A stretch of DNA of 64,000 nt from Marinobacter sp. AC-23 (GCF_001858325.1 NZ_MBPP01000006.1:102942-166941); one strand, 5' to 3'. Positions 19,899 to 30,123 are shown, counted from the stretch's first letter. Numbers and translations: made by a program. The notes: generated by a model not told the origin, from the letters alone.

Positions 19899-20983
19899 TG
19901 AATCCTGCATTCGATCAGATTATGGCGGCGGATCACGAGACGAGGTTGGGCCTTTTTACGACAACGGCTCAGCGCTTGGGAACCACTCCCCAGAATGTCG
20001 AAAAGGATTTCTGGGTTTGTTGGACTCTCGATGCGCTTTTCAACGGACTGTCAGACAGACCACGACTGCTTTTTAAGGGCGGTACGTCGCTCTCCAAAGG
20101 GTTTGGTCTGATCAGACGATTCTCGGAGGATATCGACGTCACCGTATTTCGTGACGATCTGGGAGAAGCGGCTTCATACGAAGAACTAAAAGCACTCAGC
20201 GGCAAGAAGCGCAGCAAGGCTCTGGATGACATCAAGGCAGCCTGTGAGACTTACATCAATGGTTCGTGTTTAGCCGGGCTCTCAGCGATCGTTAGCGAGA
20301 CTGCGAGTCGTAACGGGTTCGATGCTGGCCAGTTTTTCGTCGAGCCAGATCCTGAAGACAGCCAAGCGCTTTATCTACGTTACCCGACTGCGACGCCTGT
20401 CGACACGTATGTCACCAAGGCGGTGAAAATAGAGTCGGGGGCCAAATCAGCACTTGACCCCAACACCGACCGGACCATCCGGCCTTATCTCGAGCACGAT
20501 GTACCCGGCATCGACCTTGGTGTCGGCAATGTCACAACGGTGGATGCGCAACGGACCTTCTGGGACAAAATCGTGATCTTGCATGGACTTCGGCGCTGGT
20601 TCGATAACCGCGGCGAGCTCAAAGGAAATGGCCAGCGCGTGTCCCGTCACTATTACGATGCCTGTCAGTTGTTGGCGTCGGTAGTCGGAAAAAAGGCGTT
20701 GCAGGATCGCGAGCTTGGTGCCGACTGCATTTTACATGCCCGCATGTTCTTCAATCGCCCCCCTTTCGACCTCGCGACAGCAGTAGCGCCTACGTTTTCT
20801 ATTCGTCCAGAAGGAAAAATGCTCGACGACCTTCGGCGCGATTATCGCGCCATGTCGGGAATGATTTTCGGCGAAGCTCCCGCGTTCGATGCGATTATTG
20901 AGGACATAGCCCGGCTTGAGAAATCCCTGAACGCACAGCCGGCAGAGAACTTTTCAGAGTCTGACGGTCACGAGCATATCTAA
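19895..20983 (+). CDS. AbiEii/AbiGii-family nucleotidyltransferase toxin
   Basis: 362 residues. The nucleotidyltransferase signature LLFKGGTSLSKGFGLI..FSEDIDV lies at about residues 57-82, with the GG-S and D-x-D metal-binding residues intact; a helical C-terminal domain follows. AbiEii-type toxins (MenT-like) transfer nucleotides, reported for some members as tRNA acceptor-stem modification, and give abortive infection or stasis. Translation is coupled to the antitoxin by a 4-base overlap. An upstream in-frame start at 19847 would lie inside the antitoxin and is not conserved. All catalytic landmarks are present, so the pair looks functional. Confidence 0.87.
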   Translation: MMNPAFDQIMAADHETRLGLFTTTAQRLGTTPQNVEKDFWVCWTLDALFNGLSDRPRLLFKGGTSLSKGFGLIRRFSEDIDVTVFRDDLGEAASYEELKALSGKKRSKALDDIKAACETYINGSCLAGLSAIVSETASRNGFDAGQFFVEPDPEDSQALYLRYPTATPVDTYVTKAVKIESGAKSALDPNTDRTIRPYLEHDVPGIDLGVGNVTTVDAQRTFWDKIVILHGLRRWFDNRGELKGNGQRVSRHYYDACQLLASVVGKKALQDRELGADCILHARMFFNRPPFDLATAVAPTFSIRPEGKMLDDLRRDYRAMSGMIFGEAPAFDAIIEDIARLEKSLNAQPAENFSESDGHEHI

Positions 20984-21020
20984 GAAGACTGAGGCCAGGT
21001 TTATTTCTGCTTGAAATACA

Positions 21021-21584
21021 ATGGATGCACTAAAAATGATTGAACGAACCTTCCAAAACATTCCAGACGGAAAGGTTGGTGAAGCGGATCAGCATTCCCT
21101 TTTCGCCGGCCTGGGATGGTCGCGAGGAACGACATGGGAGGAAGGCGAGCCTGCATTTTTTCTAGATTCGATTGATGAGCTGAAGTTAAGTCGTGGCTCG
21201 TTTGAGCGCGCGCTCAAACGTTTGATAAAGGGCATCGGAACCCATCTGCGCAGTGCCAGGATCGTTATAACAGCGCGACCAATCCCCTTCGATGAACAGC
21301 TGGTTCGGCAGCTGCTGCCTATTCCTCCAGCTCTTTCGACGGAACCCCTTGAAGAGAAATTCGCAAAGATCGCGATGGGTGATCATCAGCAACAGCGCGA
21401 AGACAAAAACAGAGATGTTGCACCTGAGTGGCGGTCTGTCGCGCTTACCGTCATGTTCAGATTAAGGATGATGCTCAGCACGAGGGTTCTTATACATCGG
21501 ATACTCGAGACGACGCTGAGCGCGCACGATCCAGACAAGAGCGGCTGGATCGATGTTGATGAGCTTTTCCAGATTGCCTCTTGA
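21021..21584 (+). pseudogene. Internally deleted STAND/NACHT-like NTPase remnant
   Basis: An open frame of 187 residues. FFLDSIDELKLSRGSFERAL has the form of a STAND/NACHT Walker B (hydrophobics then D-x-x-D-E-L), and SARIVITARPIPFD resembles the following sensor strand. No Walker A (GxxGxGKT) is present: the N-terminal GLGWSRGTTWEEGEPAFF runs directly into Walker B, where related large proteins have an ATP-binding segment. After APEWRSVAL the reading no longer looks coherent. I infer loss of the P-loop segment and most of the C-terminus of a much larger protein, possibly a defence NTPase given AbiE next door. It could instead be a small unrelated gene. Confidence 0.5.
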
Positions 21585-21758
21585 GAATGACCGGAAGCTA
21601 ATGAAGGTTAAAGCGTAGGACTGAGCTCGTGGGGAGTTTCCACTGAAGCCGTCCATGCGGATCGCTTGGTAAAAAAACCGAATAATGGTATTTTCGTGGC
21701 GCTTCTTGGGCTAGCCAGTATCATATTTGTACAGGGCGCTATCAGCAGAGCTGCGTTT

Positions 21759-22262
21759 ATGCCGGATATACAGAACACTGACGAGTACTGGATGGCCCGT
21801 GCGCTTACCTTGGCAACCCGCGGGGCTTCCGTGGGCGAGGTGCCCGTCGGTGCTGTTGTCGTTCGTGATGGCAAAGAACTCGGCACGGGCTTCAATACAC
21901 CGATTACCGGCTGCGACCCCACTGCCCACGCGGAGGTCTGCGCATTGCGCGATGCTGCGGCACGGGAAGGGAATTATCGTCTGACCGGGGCAACGCTTTA
22001 TGTCACCCTGGAACCCTGCACTATGTGCGTTGGCGCCATTGTCCACAGTCGAATCAGTCGCCTTGTTTATGGTGCTTCTGAGCCGAAGGCAGGGGCGGTT
22101 GAATCCGCTCGACGCACCTTGGATGAGCCCCACCTGAACTGGCAAGTGGAAACGGTAGGTGGCATCCTGAAAGATGATTGCAGCCAGATTATCAGCGACT
22201 TTTTCAGCCGCCGGCGCGCCGAAATCCGGCAGCGGCGCAAACAAGATTCAGGGAAGGAGTAA
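21759..22262 (+). CDS. tadA: tRNA-specific adenosine deaminase TadA
   Basis: Deaminates adenosine 34 of tRNA-Arg(ACG) to inosine. The zinc site is complete: HAEVCAL with the proton-shuttling glutamate (near residue 59) and EPCTMCVGA (cysteines near 87 and 90). The 167-residue length matches E. coli TadA. ATG 21759 (MPDIQNTDEYWMARAL) is chosen because the family starts there; the open frame extends upstream to 21666 without homology. The galE gene begins 6 bases after the stop. In relatives tadA is near guaA; the insert separates them here. Confidence 0.94.
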   Translation: MPDIQNTDEYWMARALTLATRGASVGEVPVGAVVVRDGKELGTGFNTPITGCDPTAHAEVCALRDAAAREGNYRLTGATLYVTLEPCTMCVGAIVHSRISRLVYGASEPKAGAVESARRTLDEPHLNWQVETVGGILKDDCSQIISDFFSRRRAEIRQRRKQDSGKE

Positions 22263-22268
22263 TTCTGC

Positions 22269-23267
22269 ATGAAAGTATTGGTAACCGGCGGCGCCGGATA
22301 TATCGGTAGCCATGTTGTTCGTCAATTGGCTGAAGCAGGGCATGACATTGTCGTTTTCGACAATCTCTCCACAGGTTACCGTTGGGCCGTGACGGCTGGC
22401 GAGTTGGTGGAGGGAGACCTGGCGAACGAAGCCGAAATCGATCAGGTGTTCTCCAATCACCGGTTTGACGCAGTTTTGCACTTTGCCGCCAACATAGTCG
22501 TGCCAGAATCTGTTGCCAATCCCCTGAAGTATTACAGCAATAACACCCGTAATACGTTGAACCTGCTCAAGGCCGTCGATAAGTACACAGTGCCATACAT
22601 GGTGTTTTCCTCAACGGCTGCGGTTTATGGTATGCCCGAGCAGACGGTGCTTGCGGAGGATCTCCCTCTTGATCCAATCAATCCCTATGGCGCATCCAAA
22701 ATGATGAGCGAGCGGATGATCATGGATCTCGCAGCTGCTTCCGATCTTAATTACGTTGTCCTGCGTTACTTTAACGTGGCCGGTGCTAACCCTGACGGCT
22801 TGCTGGGCCAGGCGACACCGGAAGCCACTCACCTGATCAAGGTGGCTTGTGAGTGTGTAACCGGGCAGCGTGATGGCATGAGTGTGTTTGGCACCGACTA
22901 TGACACCAGCGATGGCACCTGCGTGCGCGATTATATTCACGTGGAAGATCTCGCCAGTGCCCATGTGATGGCTTTGGATTATATGGCCGGTGGTGGCGAG
23001 TCGAAGGTTATGAACTGCGGCTATGGCCGTGGGTTTACCGTGCGTGAAGTCATTGATGTGGTGCGCAAGCAATCCGGTGTCGATTTCCCGGTAACTGAGG
23101 CCGGCCGCAGGGCCGGCGATCCAGCTGCGTTGATGGCAGATAATACACTGATTAAAAAGACCCTCGGCTGGCAACCTGCCTATGACAATCTGGAAACGAT
23201 TGTTGGTACTGCGTTGGCCTGGGAAGCTGTCTGGCAGAAGAAGAAAGATGCGGCTGGCCAGCAATAA
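22269..23267 (+). CDS. galE: UDP-glucose 4-epimerase GalE
   Basis: An NAD-dependent short-chain epimerase interconverting UDP-glucose and UDP-galactose. The nucleotide-binding loop VTGGAGYIGSH lies at residues 5-15. The catalytic serine is in FSSTAAVYG (near 118), and the YxxxK pair is in NPYGASK (near 140-144). The 332-residue length and C-terminal GDPAALMADN favour GalE over related dehydratases. It sits 6 bases after tadA and 34 bases before ugd, so galE and ugd probably form a sugar-nucleotide unit for surface polysaccharide. Confidence 0.94.
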   Translation: MKVLVTGGAGYIGSHVVRQLAEAGHDIVVFDNLSTGYRWAVTAGELVEGDLANEAEIDQVFSNHRFDAVLHFAANIVVPESVANPLKYYSNNTRNTLNLLKAVDKYTVPYMVFSSTAAVYGMPEQTVLAEDLPLDPINPYGASKMMSERMIMDLAAASDLNYVVLRYFNVAGANPDGLLGQATPEATHLIKVACECVTGQRDGMSVFGTDYDTSDGTCVRDYIHVEDLASAHVMALDYMAGGGESKVMNCGYGRGFTVREVIDVVRKQSGVDFPVTEAGRRAGDPAALMADNTLIKKTLGWQPAYDNLETIVGTALAWEAVWQKKKDAAGQQ

Positions 23268-23301
23268 ACTGTTTTTAAATTAAAATGTCGGGATTTAACG
23301 G

Positions 23302-24641
23302 ATGAAAATAACGATTTTTGGTACCGGTTACGTCGGGCTTGTTACCGGAGCTTGTCTGGCCGACGTCGGCCATGATGTACTCTGCATGGATGTTGACCAG
23401 GCAAAAATTGAAAAGCTGAAGAACGGGCAAATTCCCATCTTTGAGCCGGGTCTTGAAAACATCGTAAAGCACACCGTGGAAGCTGGGCGCCTGGCGTTTA
23501 CCACGGATGTGAAGGCGGCCGTTCAGCACGGCACCCTCCAGTTTATCGCGGTTGGTACGCCACCAGACGAAGACGGCTCGGCAGATCTGCAGTATGTAAC
23601 AGCTGTCGCTAAATCTATCGGCCAGTACATGGACGACTATAAGGTTATTGTGGACAAGTCCACAGTGCCTGTAGGTACCGGAGACAAGGTCAAAACAGCG
23701 GTTCGTGCCCAGCTCGATAGCCGTGGCCTGGAGCTTGAGTTTGATGTGGTCTCCAACCCCGAGTTCCTGAAGGAAGGCGCGGCGATCAACGATTTCATGA
23801 AGCCGGATCGCATCATTATCGGCACAGACAGCGATAAAGCGGCAGATGTACTTCGGGAAGTGTATTACCCGTTTAACCGCAACCACGACCGCATGATCTT
23901 CATGGACATCCGGTCTGCGGAGCTGACCAAGTACGCAGCCAACTCCATGCTGGCCACCAAGATCAGCTTCATGAATGAGATTGCTAACCTGGCTGAACGC
24001 TGGGTGCCGATATTGAAGCGGTACGTCGTGGCATTGGCTCAGATCCACGAATCGGTTATCACTTTATTTACCCTGGTTGTGGTTACGGCGGTTCCTGCTT
24101 TCCCAAGGATGTGCAGGCGCTGGCACGCACAGCGGCAGATTGTGGCTATGATGCGCGCTTGCTGAATGCCGTTGAGGCGGTTAACTACGCTCAGAAGCAC
24201 GTGCTGTTCGATAAGATCAGTCACTATTTCGGTGGGGATCTGAAAGGTAAAGTGGTTGCTATCTGGGGGCTGGCCTTTAAGCCGAATACCGACGACATGC
24301 GCGAAGCTTCTGCCCGCACACTCATGGAAAACCTATGGAAGGCTGGCGCGAAGGTGCAGGCGTTTGACCCAGAGGCCATGGAAGAAACCCAGCGCATCTA
24401 TGGTGACCACGATGGCTTAACGCTTTGCGGCACCAAAGAGCAGACGCTTCGCGGCGCAGATGTGCTAACCATCTGTACCGAATGGAAAGAGTTCCGCTCA
24501 CCGGATTTTGCCGCGATTGCATCGTCTTTGCGTGAGCCCGTGGTGTTTGATGGCAGAAATCTTTATGAGCCGGACATGCTGAAACGTCACGGCCTGATTT
24601 ATTACGCTATTGGGCGCGGCCGTAACCAGTTCGATACCTGA
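23302..24641 (+). CDS. ugd: UDP-glucose 6-dehydrogenase Ugd, reading frame broken near 24000
   Basis: Oxidises UDP-glucose to UDP-glucuronate with two NAD+. The N-terminal Rossmann motif [29 protein letters not shown] and [20 protein letters not shown] are intact. After NEIANLAER the frame fails. One extra base at about 24000 restores [19 protein letters not shown] and the catalytic-cysteine loop [15 protein letters not shown], then runs to the stop at 24641 (GRGRNQFDT). The joined product is about 446 residues, typical of bacterial Ugd. The disrupted point precedes the catalytic cysteine, so as written the enzyme would be inactive; sequence error is likely. Confidence 0.9.
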
Positions 24642-24662
24642 TCAATAAAACAAGGTGTGACC

Positions 24663-25103
24663 ATGACGCAGGGCAAGGAATACTGTCTTCACGAACGGCT
24701 GGCGGCAGATACCATCAGTCTTGGCCATAGCCGTTTATGTGACGTCCGGCTGATGAACGATCAGACCTGGCCCTGGGTTCTGCTGGTGCCGGCACTTGCC
24801 GGCATTCGTGAAATCTACGAGTTAAGCCCGCAGCAACAGCACCTGTTGATTCAGGAATCCTCGGCGCTCAGTCGAGGCATGATGGAAGCATTTGGTGGCG
24901 ACAAGATGAATGTGGCTGCGCTGGGAAACATGGTTCCCCAGTTGCATCTGCATCACATTGTCCGCTTTGAGGGTGATCCGGCTTGGCCTGGCCCTGTGTG
25001 GGGAAAGCAGCCGCCGATTCCTTACGATGAAGAGCAATTGGAGGAAGTTAAACGATCCCTCGCGCCGATATTGTCCCGGTTGGGCGACGATTCAGCGGCG
25101 TAA
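24663..25103 (+). CDS. HIT-family (histidine triad) hydrolase
   Basis: 146 residues. The histidine triad appears as QLHLHHIV, close to the HxHxHxx motif of the HIT superfamily of nucleotide hydrolases and transferases. The N-terminal VRLMNDQTWPWVLLVP is characteristic of a proteobacterial HIT subgroup. The physiological substrate is unknown. ATG 24663 follows AAGGTG at a suitable distance; a GTG at 24657 is an alternative. It begins 21 bases after ugd, so it is probably cotranscribed. Confidence 0.88.
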   Translation: MTQGKEYCLHERLAADTISLGHSRLCDVRLMNDQTWPWVLLVPALAGIREIYELSPQQQHLLIQESSALSRGMMEAFGGDKMNVAALGNMVPQLHLHHIVRFEGDPAWPGPVWGKQPPIPYDEEQLEEVKRSLAPILSRLGDDSAA

Positions 25104-25117
25104 TCTGCTATTGCTGG

Positions 25118-25774
25118 CTATCGGAGAGCCGAATGCTTGGCTAGTCGCTGAGAGCCGATCAGGATCATCCTCAGTTCTGTTTTCAGCTTGATCTTCAGCT
25201 CTTCCCGCTCTTTCGGCGTTGCATCCAGCGCGTCTGCCCCTTGATTGAACACCAGAGTGACCATCGCCTCCGCAACGAGCCGTGCATCAGAAAGCGGTTT
25301 CCGCTGCTCTTCCGCAAAACGCCGTAAATCGTCCGCAAGCTCTGTAACGAAGTGATCAATTTCGGCTTTAATCGCTGTTCGGAAGGGTTTGGAGCCACCA
25401 GTGCGCTCCCGGAGCATCAACCGGAACAGGTTGGCGTTGTTGCCGAGGTATTCCATAAAGGTTTCTACAGAGGTAGAAATAGCACTGCCATTTCGGGCGA
25501 TTCGCTTGCGGGCCTGGCGCATAAGCTGCCGTAAGGCCACGCCCCCTTCATCTACCAACACTAACCCCAGCTCATCAAGATCCGCAAAATGTCGGTAGAA
25601 AGACGTTGGCGCGATACCGGCCTCCCGGGCGACTTCTCGCAGGCTCAGGCTCCCAAATCCGCGATCCGCGCTTAATTGGGCGAGGGCGGAGTCCATAAGG
25701 GAGCGCCGGGTGAGAAGTTTCTGCTCAGCTCTGGTAGACAAGATAGCGGCTCCAATGACGTATTGACGCTGCAT
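25118..25774 (-). CDS. fabR: TetR-family repressor FabR
   Basis: About 218 residues. The helix-turn-helix region is [42 protein letters not shown], very close to E. coli FabR, a repressor of unsaturated fatty acid synthesis genes that senses acyl thioesters. The C-terminal domain begins [19 protein letters not shown]. The start is uncertain: ATG at 25774 (MQRQYVIG) is preferred because the open frame upstream (to 25927) has no family similarity. It is convergent with the HIT gene (14 bases between stops) and divergent from aspS. No fatty acid desaturase gene lies nearby. Confidence 0.88.
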   Translation of the reverse strand: MQRQYVIGAAILSTRAEQKLLTRRSLMDSALAQLSADRGFGSLSLREVAREAGIAPTSFYRHFADLDELGLVLVDEGGVALRQLMRQARKRIARNGSAISTSVETFMEYLGNNANLFRLMLRERTGGSKPFRTAIKAEIDHFVTELADDLRRFAEEQRKPLSDARLVAEAMVTLVFNQGADALDATPKEREELKIKLKTELRMILIGSQRLAKHSALR

Positions 25775-25831
25775 TCTAGCGACCTGCCTACCGGGAGTCA
25801 CTCGAACCCTTTCATTTGGGGGTAAACACGC

Positions 25832-25860
25832 CTGATTTCCCGCGCCATTATGTTTATAAT
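25832..25860 (+). promoter_or_regulatory. aspS: Candidate promoter for aspS
   Basis: A consensus TATAAT lies at 25855-25860, about 90 bp before the aspS ATG. The -35 at 17 bp spacing (CTGATT, 25832-25837) is weak. The fabR-aspS gap is 173 bp and the genes diverge, so a promoter for each is expected here. Confidence 0.4.
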
Positions 25861-25947
25861 GATGGGCTTTTCCAGTATGGTTTCTGCCTGATTTGGCGGG
25901 CCAGACATCAACATTAATCTCAGACACCAGACACTACGGGAACCGGT

Positions 25948-27753
25948 ATGCGCAGTCATTATTGCGGTGGGATCAACGAATCCCACATCGATCAGGAAGT
26001 TACACTCTGCGGATGGGTACACCGCCGCCGTGACCATGGTGGGGTTATCTTCCTGGATCTGCGAGATCGGGATGGCATATCTCAGGTTGTAGTAGACCCG
26101 GATACTGCTGAAAGCTTTGCGCTTACCGAAAAGGTGCGCAGCGAATACGTGGTTAAGATCAAAGGTCTTGTGCGTCGTCGTCCGGCAGGCACTGAGAACA
26201 GCAACATGCCTACGGGCCAGGTTGAAGTGCTGGGCAAGGAAGTCACTATCCTGAACGCCGCAGCAACGCCACCTTTCCCACTGGATGAGCATGTAGACGT
26301 AGGTGAGGATGTGCGCCTGCGCTATCGCTTCATTGATCTGCGTCGCCCGGAAATGCTCAATCGTTTGCGCTTTCGCTCACGGGTAACCAGCTATATCCGC
26401 AACCACCTCGACAGCAACGGATTTATGGATGTGGAAACCCCCATCCTGACCCGCGCTACGCCTGAAGGCGCACGCGATTATCTGGTGCCTAGCCGTACCC
26501 ATGAAGGCTCGTTCTTTGCGTTGCCGCAGTCGCCCCAGCTGTTCAAGCAAATGCTGATGGTGTCTGGCGTAGATCGTTATTACCAGATCGCAAAATGCTT
26601 CCGCGATGAAGATTTGCGTGCGGATCGCCAGCCTGAGTTTACCCAGGTGGATATCGAAGCGTCGTTTGTAGACGAAGAAGACTTGATGAACCTGAACGAG
26701 GGCATGATCCGCGCTCTGTTTAAAGATGTGATGAACGTTGAACTGCCGGCATTCCCGCGCATGCCATACTCCGAAGCTATGGATCGATTCGGCAGTGATA
26801 AGCCGGATCTGCGTATTCCACTTGAGCTTCAAGATGTGGGTGATCTGGTTGCTGGTGTCGATTTTAAAGTATTTGCTGGCCCTGCCAAGGACCCGAAGGG
26901 CCGTGTAGCCGCTCTGCGTGTCCCTAAAGGTGGCGAGCTGAGCCGCAAGAAGATCGATGAATACACCAAATTTGTTGGCATATACGGCGCCAAAGGTTTG
27001 GCTTACATCAAGGTGAACGATCTGGCCAAGGGCGTGGAAGGCCTGCAGTCACCCATCGTCAAGTTCCTTGGTGATGACGTTGCCATGGCTGTGATCGAGC
27101 GCACGGGAGCTGAGGACGGCGACATCGTGTTCTTCGGCGCCGACAAGACCACGGTTGTAAACGAAGCTTTGGGCGCGTTGCGTATTCGCGTTGGTCACGA
27201 TCTTAACTTGTTGACCTCTGAATGGGCGCCCATGTGGGTTGTGGATTTCCCCATGTTCGAAGAGCTGCCAGATGGCGGGTTTACGGCTATTCACCACCCC
27301 TTTACAGCGCCTAGCTGCAGCTCGGAAGAGCTGGCGGCAAACCCTGCAACGGCTTTGTCCCGTGCTTACGACATGGTTCTTAATGGCACCGAGTTGGGTG
27401 GCGGATCTATGCGTATCCACAGCGAGCAGATGCAACAGGAAGTGTTCCGCATTCTGGGCATTGGCGAGGAAGAATCCCGCGCCAAGTTCGGCTTCCTGCT
27501 CGACGCCCTCAAGTACGGGTGCCCACCTCACGGTGGCTTAGCCTTGGGCCTGGATCGCTTGATCATGCTGCTCACAGGCGCCAGCTCTATCCGTGATGTA
27601 ATTGCGTTCCCGAAAACCCAGAGTGCAACCTGTCTGATGACCCAGGCACCGGGTGAGGTAGACGAAAAGCAACTACGTGAGCTGAACATTCGCCTGCGCA
27701 AAAAACCGGCAAAAGTGGCTGACAACCAGGCTTCCGAAACCGAAGAAACATAA
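25948..27753 (+). CDS. aspS: Aspartyl-tRNA synthetase AspS
   Basis: A class IIb synthetase of the bacterial type, 601 residues. The N-terminal OB-fold anticodon domain ([24 protein letters not shown]) precedes the catalytic core with motif 2 [21 protein letters not shown] (near residue 215) and motif 3 [15 protein letters not shown] (near 535). The large GAD insertion of bacterial AspRS is present between them. I cannot tell whether it is discriminating or also charges tRNA-Asn. The start is ATG 25948. The ruvC GTG follows 12 bases after the stop; the usual intervening yebC gene is absent. Confidence 0.96.
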   Translation: MRSHYCGGINESHIDQEVTLCGWVHRRRDHGGVIFLDLRDRDGISQVVVDPDTAESFALTEKVRSEYVVKIKGLVRRRPAGTENSNMPTGQVEVLGKEVTILNAAATPPFPLDEHVDVGEDVRLRYRFIDLRRPEMLNRLRFRSRVTSYIRNHLDSNGFMDVETPILTRATPEGARDYLVPSRTHEGSFFALPQSPQLFKQMLMVSGVDRYYQIAKCFRDEDLRADRQPEFTQVDIEASFVDEEDLMNLNEGMIRALFKDVMNVELPAFPRMPYSEAMDRFGSDKPDLRIPLELQDVGDLVAGVDFKVFAGPAKDPKGRVAALRVPKGGELSRKKIDEYTKFVGIYGAKGLAYIKVNDLAKGVEGLQSPIVKFLGDDVAMAVIERTGAEDGDIVFFGADKTTVVNEALGALRIRVGHDLNLLTSEWAPMWVVDFPMFEELPDGGFTAIHHPFTAPSCSSEELAANPATALSRAYDMVLNGTELGGGSMRIHSEQMQQEVFRILGIGEEESRAKFGFLLDALKYGCPPHGGLALGLDRLIMLLTGASSIRDVIAFPKTQSATCLMTQAPGEVDEKQLRELNIRLRKKPAKVADNQASETEET

Positions 27754-27765
27754 GCAGGCACTGAT

Positions 27766-28293
27766 GTGGCGATTATTCTGGGTGTCGACCCCGGCTCAAG
27801 GATCACCGGTTACGGGATTATCCGGGTTGATGGCCGGCACATAGAATACATCGACAGCGGCTGTATCCGCATGGGTGAAAAGCCCATGCCGGAGCGCCTG
27901 AAAATCATTTTTCAAAGCCTGGTGAGTTTGATTACTGAATACCGGCCGCAGGAATTTGCCATTGAGCAGGTGTTCATGGCCCGCAACCCAGATTCCGCAC
28001 TCAAGCTTGGGCAAGCCCGTGGCGCCGCTATTGTCGGTGCTGCCACCAGTGGGCTGGCGGTGCATGAATACTCGGCTCGGCAGGTAAAGCAGGCCGTGGT
28101 GGGCAAGGGTGGCGCCGATAAATCCCAGGTACAGCATATGGTGCAAGTGTTGCTGTCACTTTCTCGCAAACCCCAAGAAGATGCAGCCGATGCCTTGGCT
28201 ATCGCCCTGTGTCATGCGCACATGAATCAAAGCATTTTGAAAGTGGCAGGCGGTGCGGGTAAAGCCCGCAGCGGGCGCGTGCGACAACAATAA
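27766..28293 (+). CDS. ruvC: Holliday junction resolvase RuvC
   Basis: A RNase H-fold endonuclease that cuts Holliday junctions after RuvAB branch migration. Acidic active-site residues are visible in [13 protein letters not shown] (D7), [12 protein letters not shown] (glutamate near 66) and [13 protein letters not shown] (aspartates near 140). Translation starts at GTG 27766; an ATG two bases earlier is in another frame. The length of 175 residues is normal. ruvA follows after 30 bases, and the three ruv genes are consecutive. Confidence 0.95.
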   Translation: MAIILGVDPGSRITGYGIIRVDGRHIEYIDSGCIRMGEKPMPERLKIIFQSLVSLITEYRPQEFAIEQVFMARNPDSALKLGQARGAAIVGAATSGLAVHEYSARQVKQAVVGKGGADKSQVQHMVQVLLSLSRKPQEDAADALAIALCHAHMNQSILKVAGGAGKARSGRVRQQ

Positions 28294-28323
28294 ACTGCTC
28301 TGCAGAGCGGCAGGAGGCAATCC

Positions 28324-28952
28324 TTGATAGGTCGTATCCGAGGTATTTTGGTTGAAAAAACACCTGGGCAGGCGCTTGTTGAATGCAGCGGCCTGGGTTA
28401 CGAAGTTGATATTCCTTACACCACCTTCTTTCATCTGCCAGAAACCGGCAGGAGGTTACCCTTCATACACACTTTGCGGTACGCGAAGACGCTCAGAGCC
28501 TGTTTGGGTTTGCGTCACGGCTTGATCGTGACTTGTTTCGGTTACTGATCAAGGTTAACGGCGTGGGCCCAAAAATGGCCACCGGCATACTGTCTGGTCT
28601 GGACGCTCAACAGTTTATTCGCTGTGTGGAGGGGCGAGATATCAACTCACTGGTTAAGCTTCCGGGGGTTGGTAAGAAAACAGCGGAGCGCCTGTTAATC
28701 GAGATGACAGACCGCATCAAACAGCTGGAAGGGCAGTTTGTGCCTGGGTCTGCGCACTCAGAGGTTTCTGGAATAAAAGCCCGCCAGGCTTCGGCGCACT
28801 CACACAAACCCGTCGACGAAGCAGAAGCTGCGCTCATCGCCCTTGGGTACAAACCTCAGGAGGCTGCACGGGCTATTACCAGGGTGTCGGAAGAGGGCAT
28901 GTCCAGCGAAACCCTGATTCGCTTGGCTCTGCGCAATATGATCCCTGCTTGA
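28324..28952 (+). CDS. ruvA: Holliday junction helicase subunit RuvA, reading frame broken near 28452
   Basis: RuvA binds the four-way junction and loads RuvB. The N-terminal OB-fold starts MIGRIRGILVEKTPGQALVECSGLGYEV from a TTG codon. After LPETGR the frame fails. One G added at about 28452 restores EVTLHTHFAVREDAQSLFGF, FASRLDRDLFRLLIKVNGVGPK and the two helix-hairpin-helix motifs (NGVGPKMATGIL, PGVGKKTAERLL). The C-terminal RuvB-binding domain ends at 28952 (LRNMIPA). The repaired protein has about 210 residues, as expected. Confidence 0.92.
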
Positions 28953-29091
28953 TGACGTGACTTTAATATGTCGCCTGTGTGGCGCCAAACCTGTAGAGAG
29001 CGTAACGTGACACGCAGGTGGCTGTTTGTACAATTGGGTCACTTTTGGTTTCAAGTGGCAGTCTATTGATTCCCGATAAGCGGATAAGTAC

Positions 29092-30123
29092 ATGATTGAA
29101 TCCGACCGACTGATCTCAGCCCGGGCCGGTGACAACGAAGAGGTGCAGGATCGCGCTATCCGACCCACGTTGCTTTCGGAGTATGTGGGACAGCCCGTTG
29201 TGCGGGAACAGATGGACATCTTTATTTCTGCGGCTCGCGGCCGCCAGGAAGCGCTGGATCATGTCCTGATTTTCGGCCCTCCAGGGTTGGGCAAAACCAC
29301 ACTTGCCAACATTATTGCTAATGAGATGGGGGTGGCTATAAAAACCACCTCCGGGCCGGTGCTTGAGAAAGCCGGGGATTTGGCAGCAATGCTGACTAAT
29401 CTTGAAGAGGGCGACGTTCTCTTTATTGATGAAATACACCGACTGAGCGCTGTGGTGGAAGAAATCCTGTATCCCGCGATGGAAGACTATCAGCTGGATA
29501 TTATGATCGGCGAAGGCCCTGCAGCACGTTCGATCAAGCTGGATTTGCCGCCGTTTACTTTGGTTGGCGCAACCACCCGGGCCGGACTACTGACATCGCC
29601 TCTGCGGGATCGTTTCGGCATTGTGCAGCGCTTGGAGTTCTACAATACGGCGGATCTTACGCATATTATTATGCGTTCCGCGCGCCTTTCAGGCGTTGAT
29701 ATTGATGAAGAAGGTGCCCACGAAATAGCTCGCCGTTCCCGGGGGACGCCTCGAATAGCCAATCGGCTGTTGCGACGGGTTAGGGATTACGCGGAAGTGC
29801 GGGCAGACGGCCACATTAATGCAGGAATTGCAGACCAAGCCTTGAATATGTTGAAGGTTGATGGGCAAGGCTTCGATCATATGGATCGGCGCTTACTGTT
29901 GGCGATGATTGAAAAGTTTGATGGCGGCCCGGTCGGCGTTGAAAGCCTTGCCGCCGCGATCAGCGAAGAGCGGGGTACGATTGAGGATGTGCTGGAGCCC
30001 TTTCTCATTCAGCAAGGTTTTATGTTGCGTACGCCTAGAGGCCGTATGGTGACATCCCATGCGTATCAGCACTTCGGTATTGCAAGGGTGAACCCGGATA
30101 CTGCAGGAGGCTCCCTTGAGTGA
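29092..30123 (+). CDS. ruvB: Holliday junction helicase ATPase RuvB
   Basis: A hexameric AAA+ motor for branch migration, 343 residues. Walker [12 protein letters not shown] is near residue 65, Walker B LFIDEIHR near 115, and sensor/arginine-finger region SPLRDRFG near 168. The C-terminal winged helix ends DTAGGSLE. It lies 139 bp after ruvA and overlaps ybgC by 8 bases. All motor residues are present. Confidence 0.97.
   Translation: MIESDRLISARAGDNEEVQDRAIRPTLLSEYVGQPVVREQMDIFISAARGRQEALDHVLIFGPPGLGKTTLANIIANEMGVAIKTTSGPVLEKAGDLAAMLTNLEEGDVLFIDEIHRLSAVVEEILYPAMEDYQLDIMIGEGPAARSIKLDLPPFTLVGATTRAGLLTSPLRDRFGIVQRLEFYNTADLTHIIMRSARLSGVDIDEEGAHEIARRSRGTPRIANRLLRRVRDYAEVRADGHINAGIADQALNMLKVDGQGFDHMDRRLLLAMIEKFDGGPVGVESLAAAISEERGTIEDVLEPFLIQQGFMLRTPRGRMVTSHAYQHFGIARVNPDTAGGSLE

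Noticed and set aside
21585..21758. A possible right attachment site matching the guaA 3' end before tadA
   Set aside because: I looked for a copy of GATTGAGTGGGAG and near variants between 18.6 and 21.7 kb and found none, so no att repeat is claimed.
23275..24048. A 257-codon open frame opposite ugd
   Set aside because: It is a shadow of the Ugd coding sequence; its residues do not resemble a protein family.
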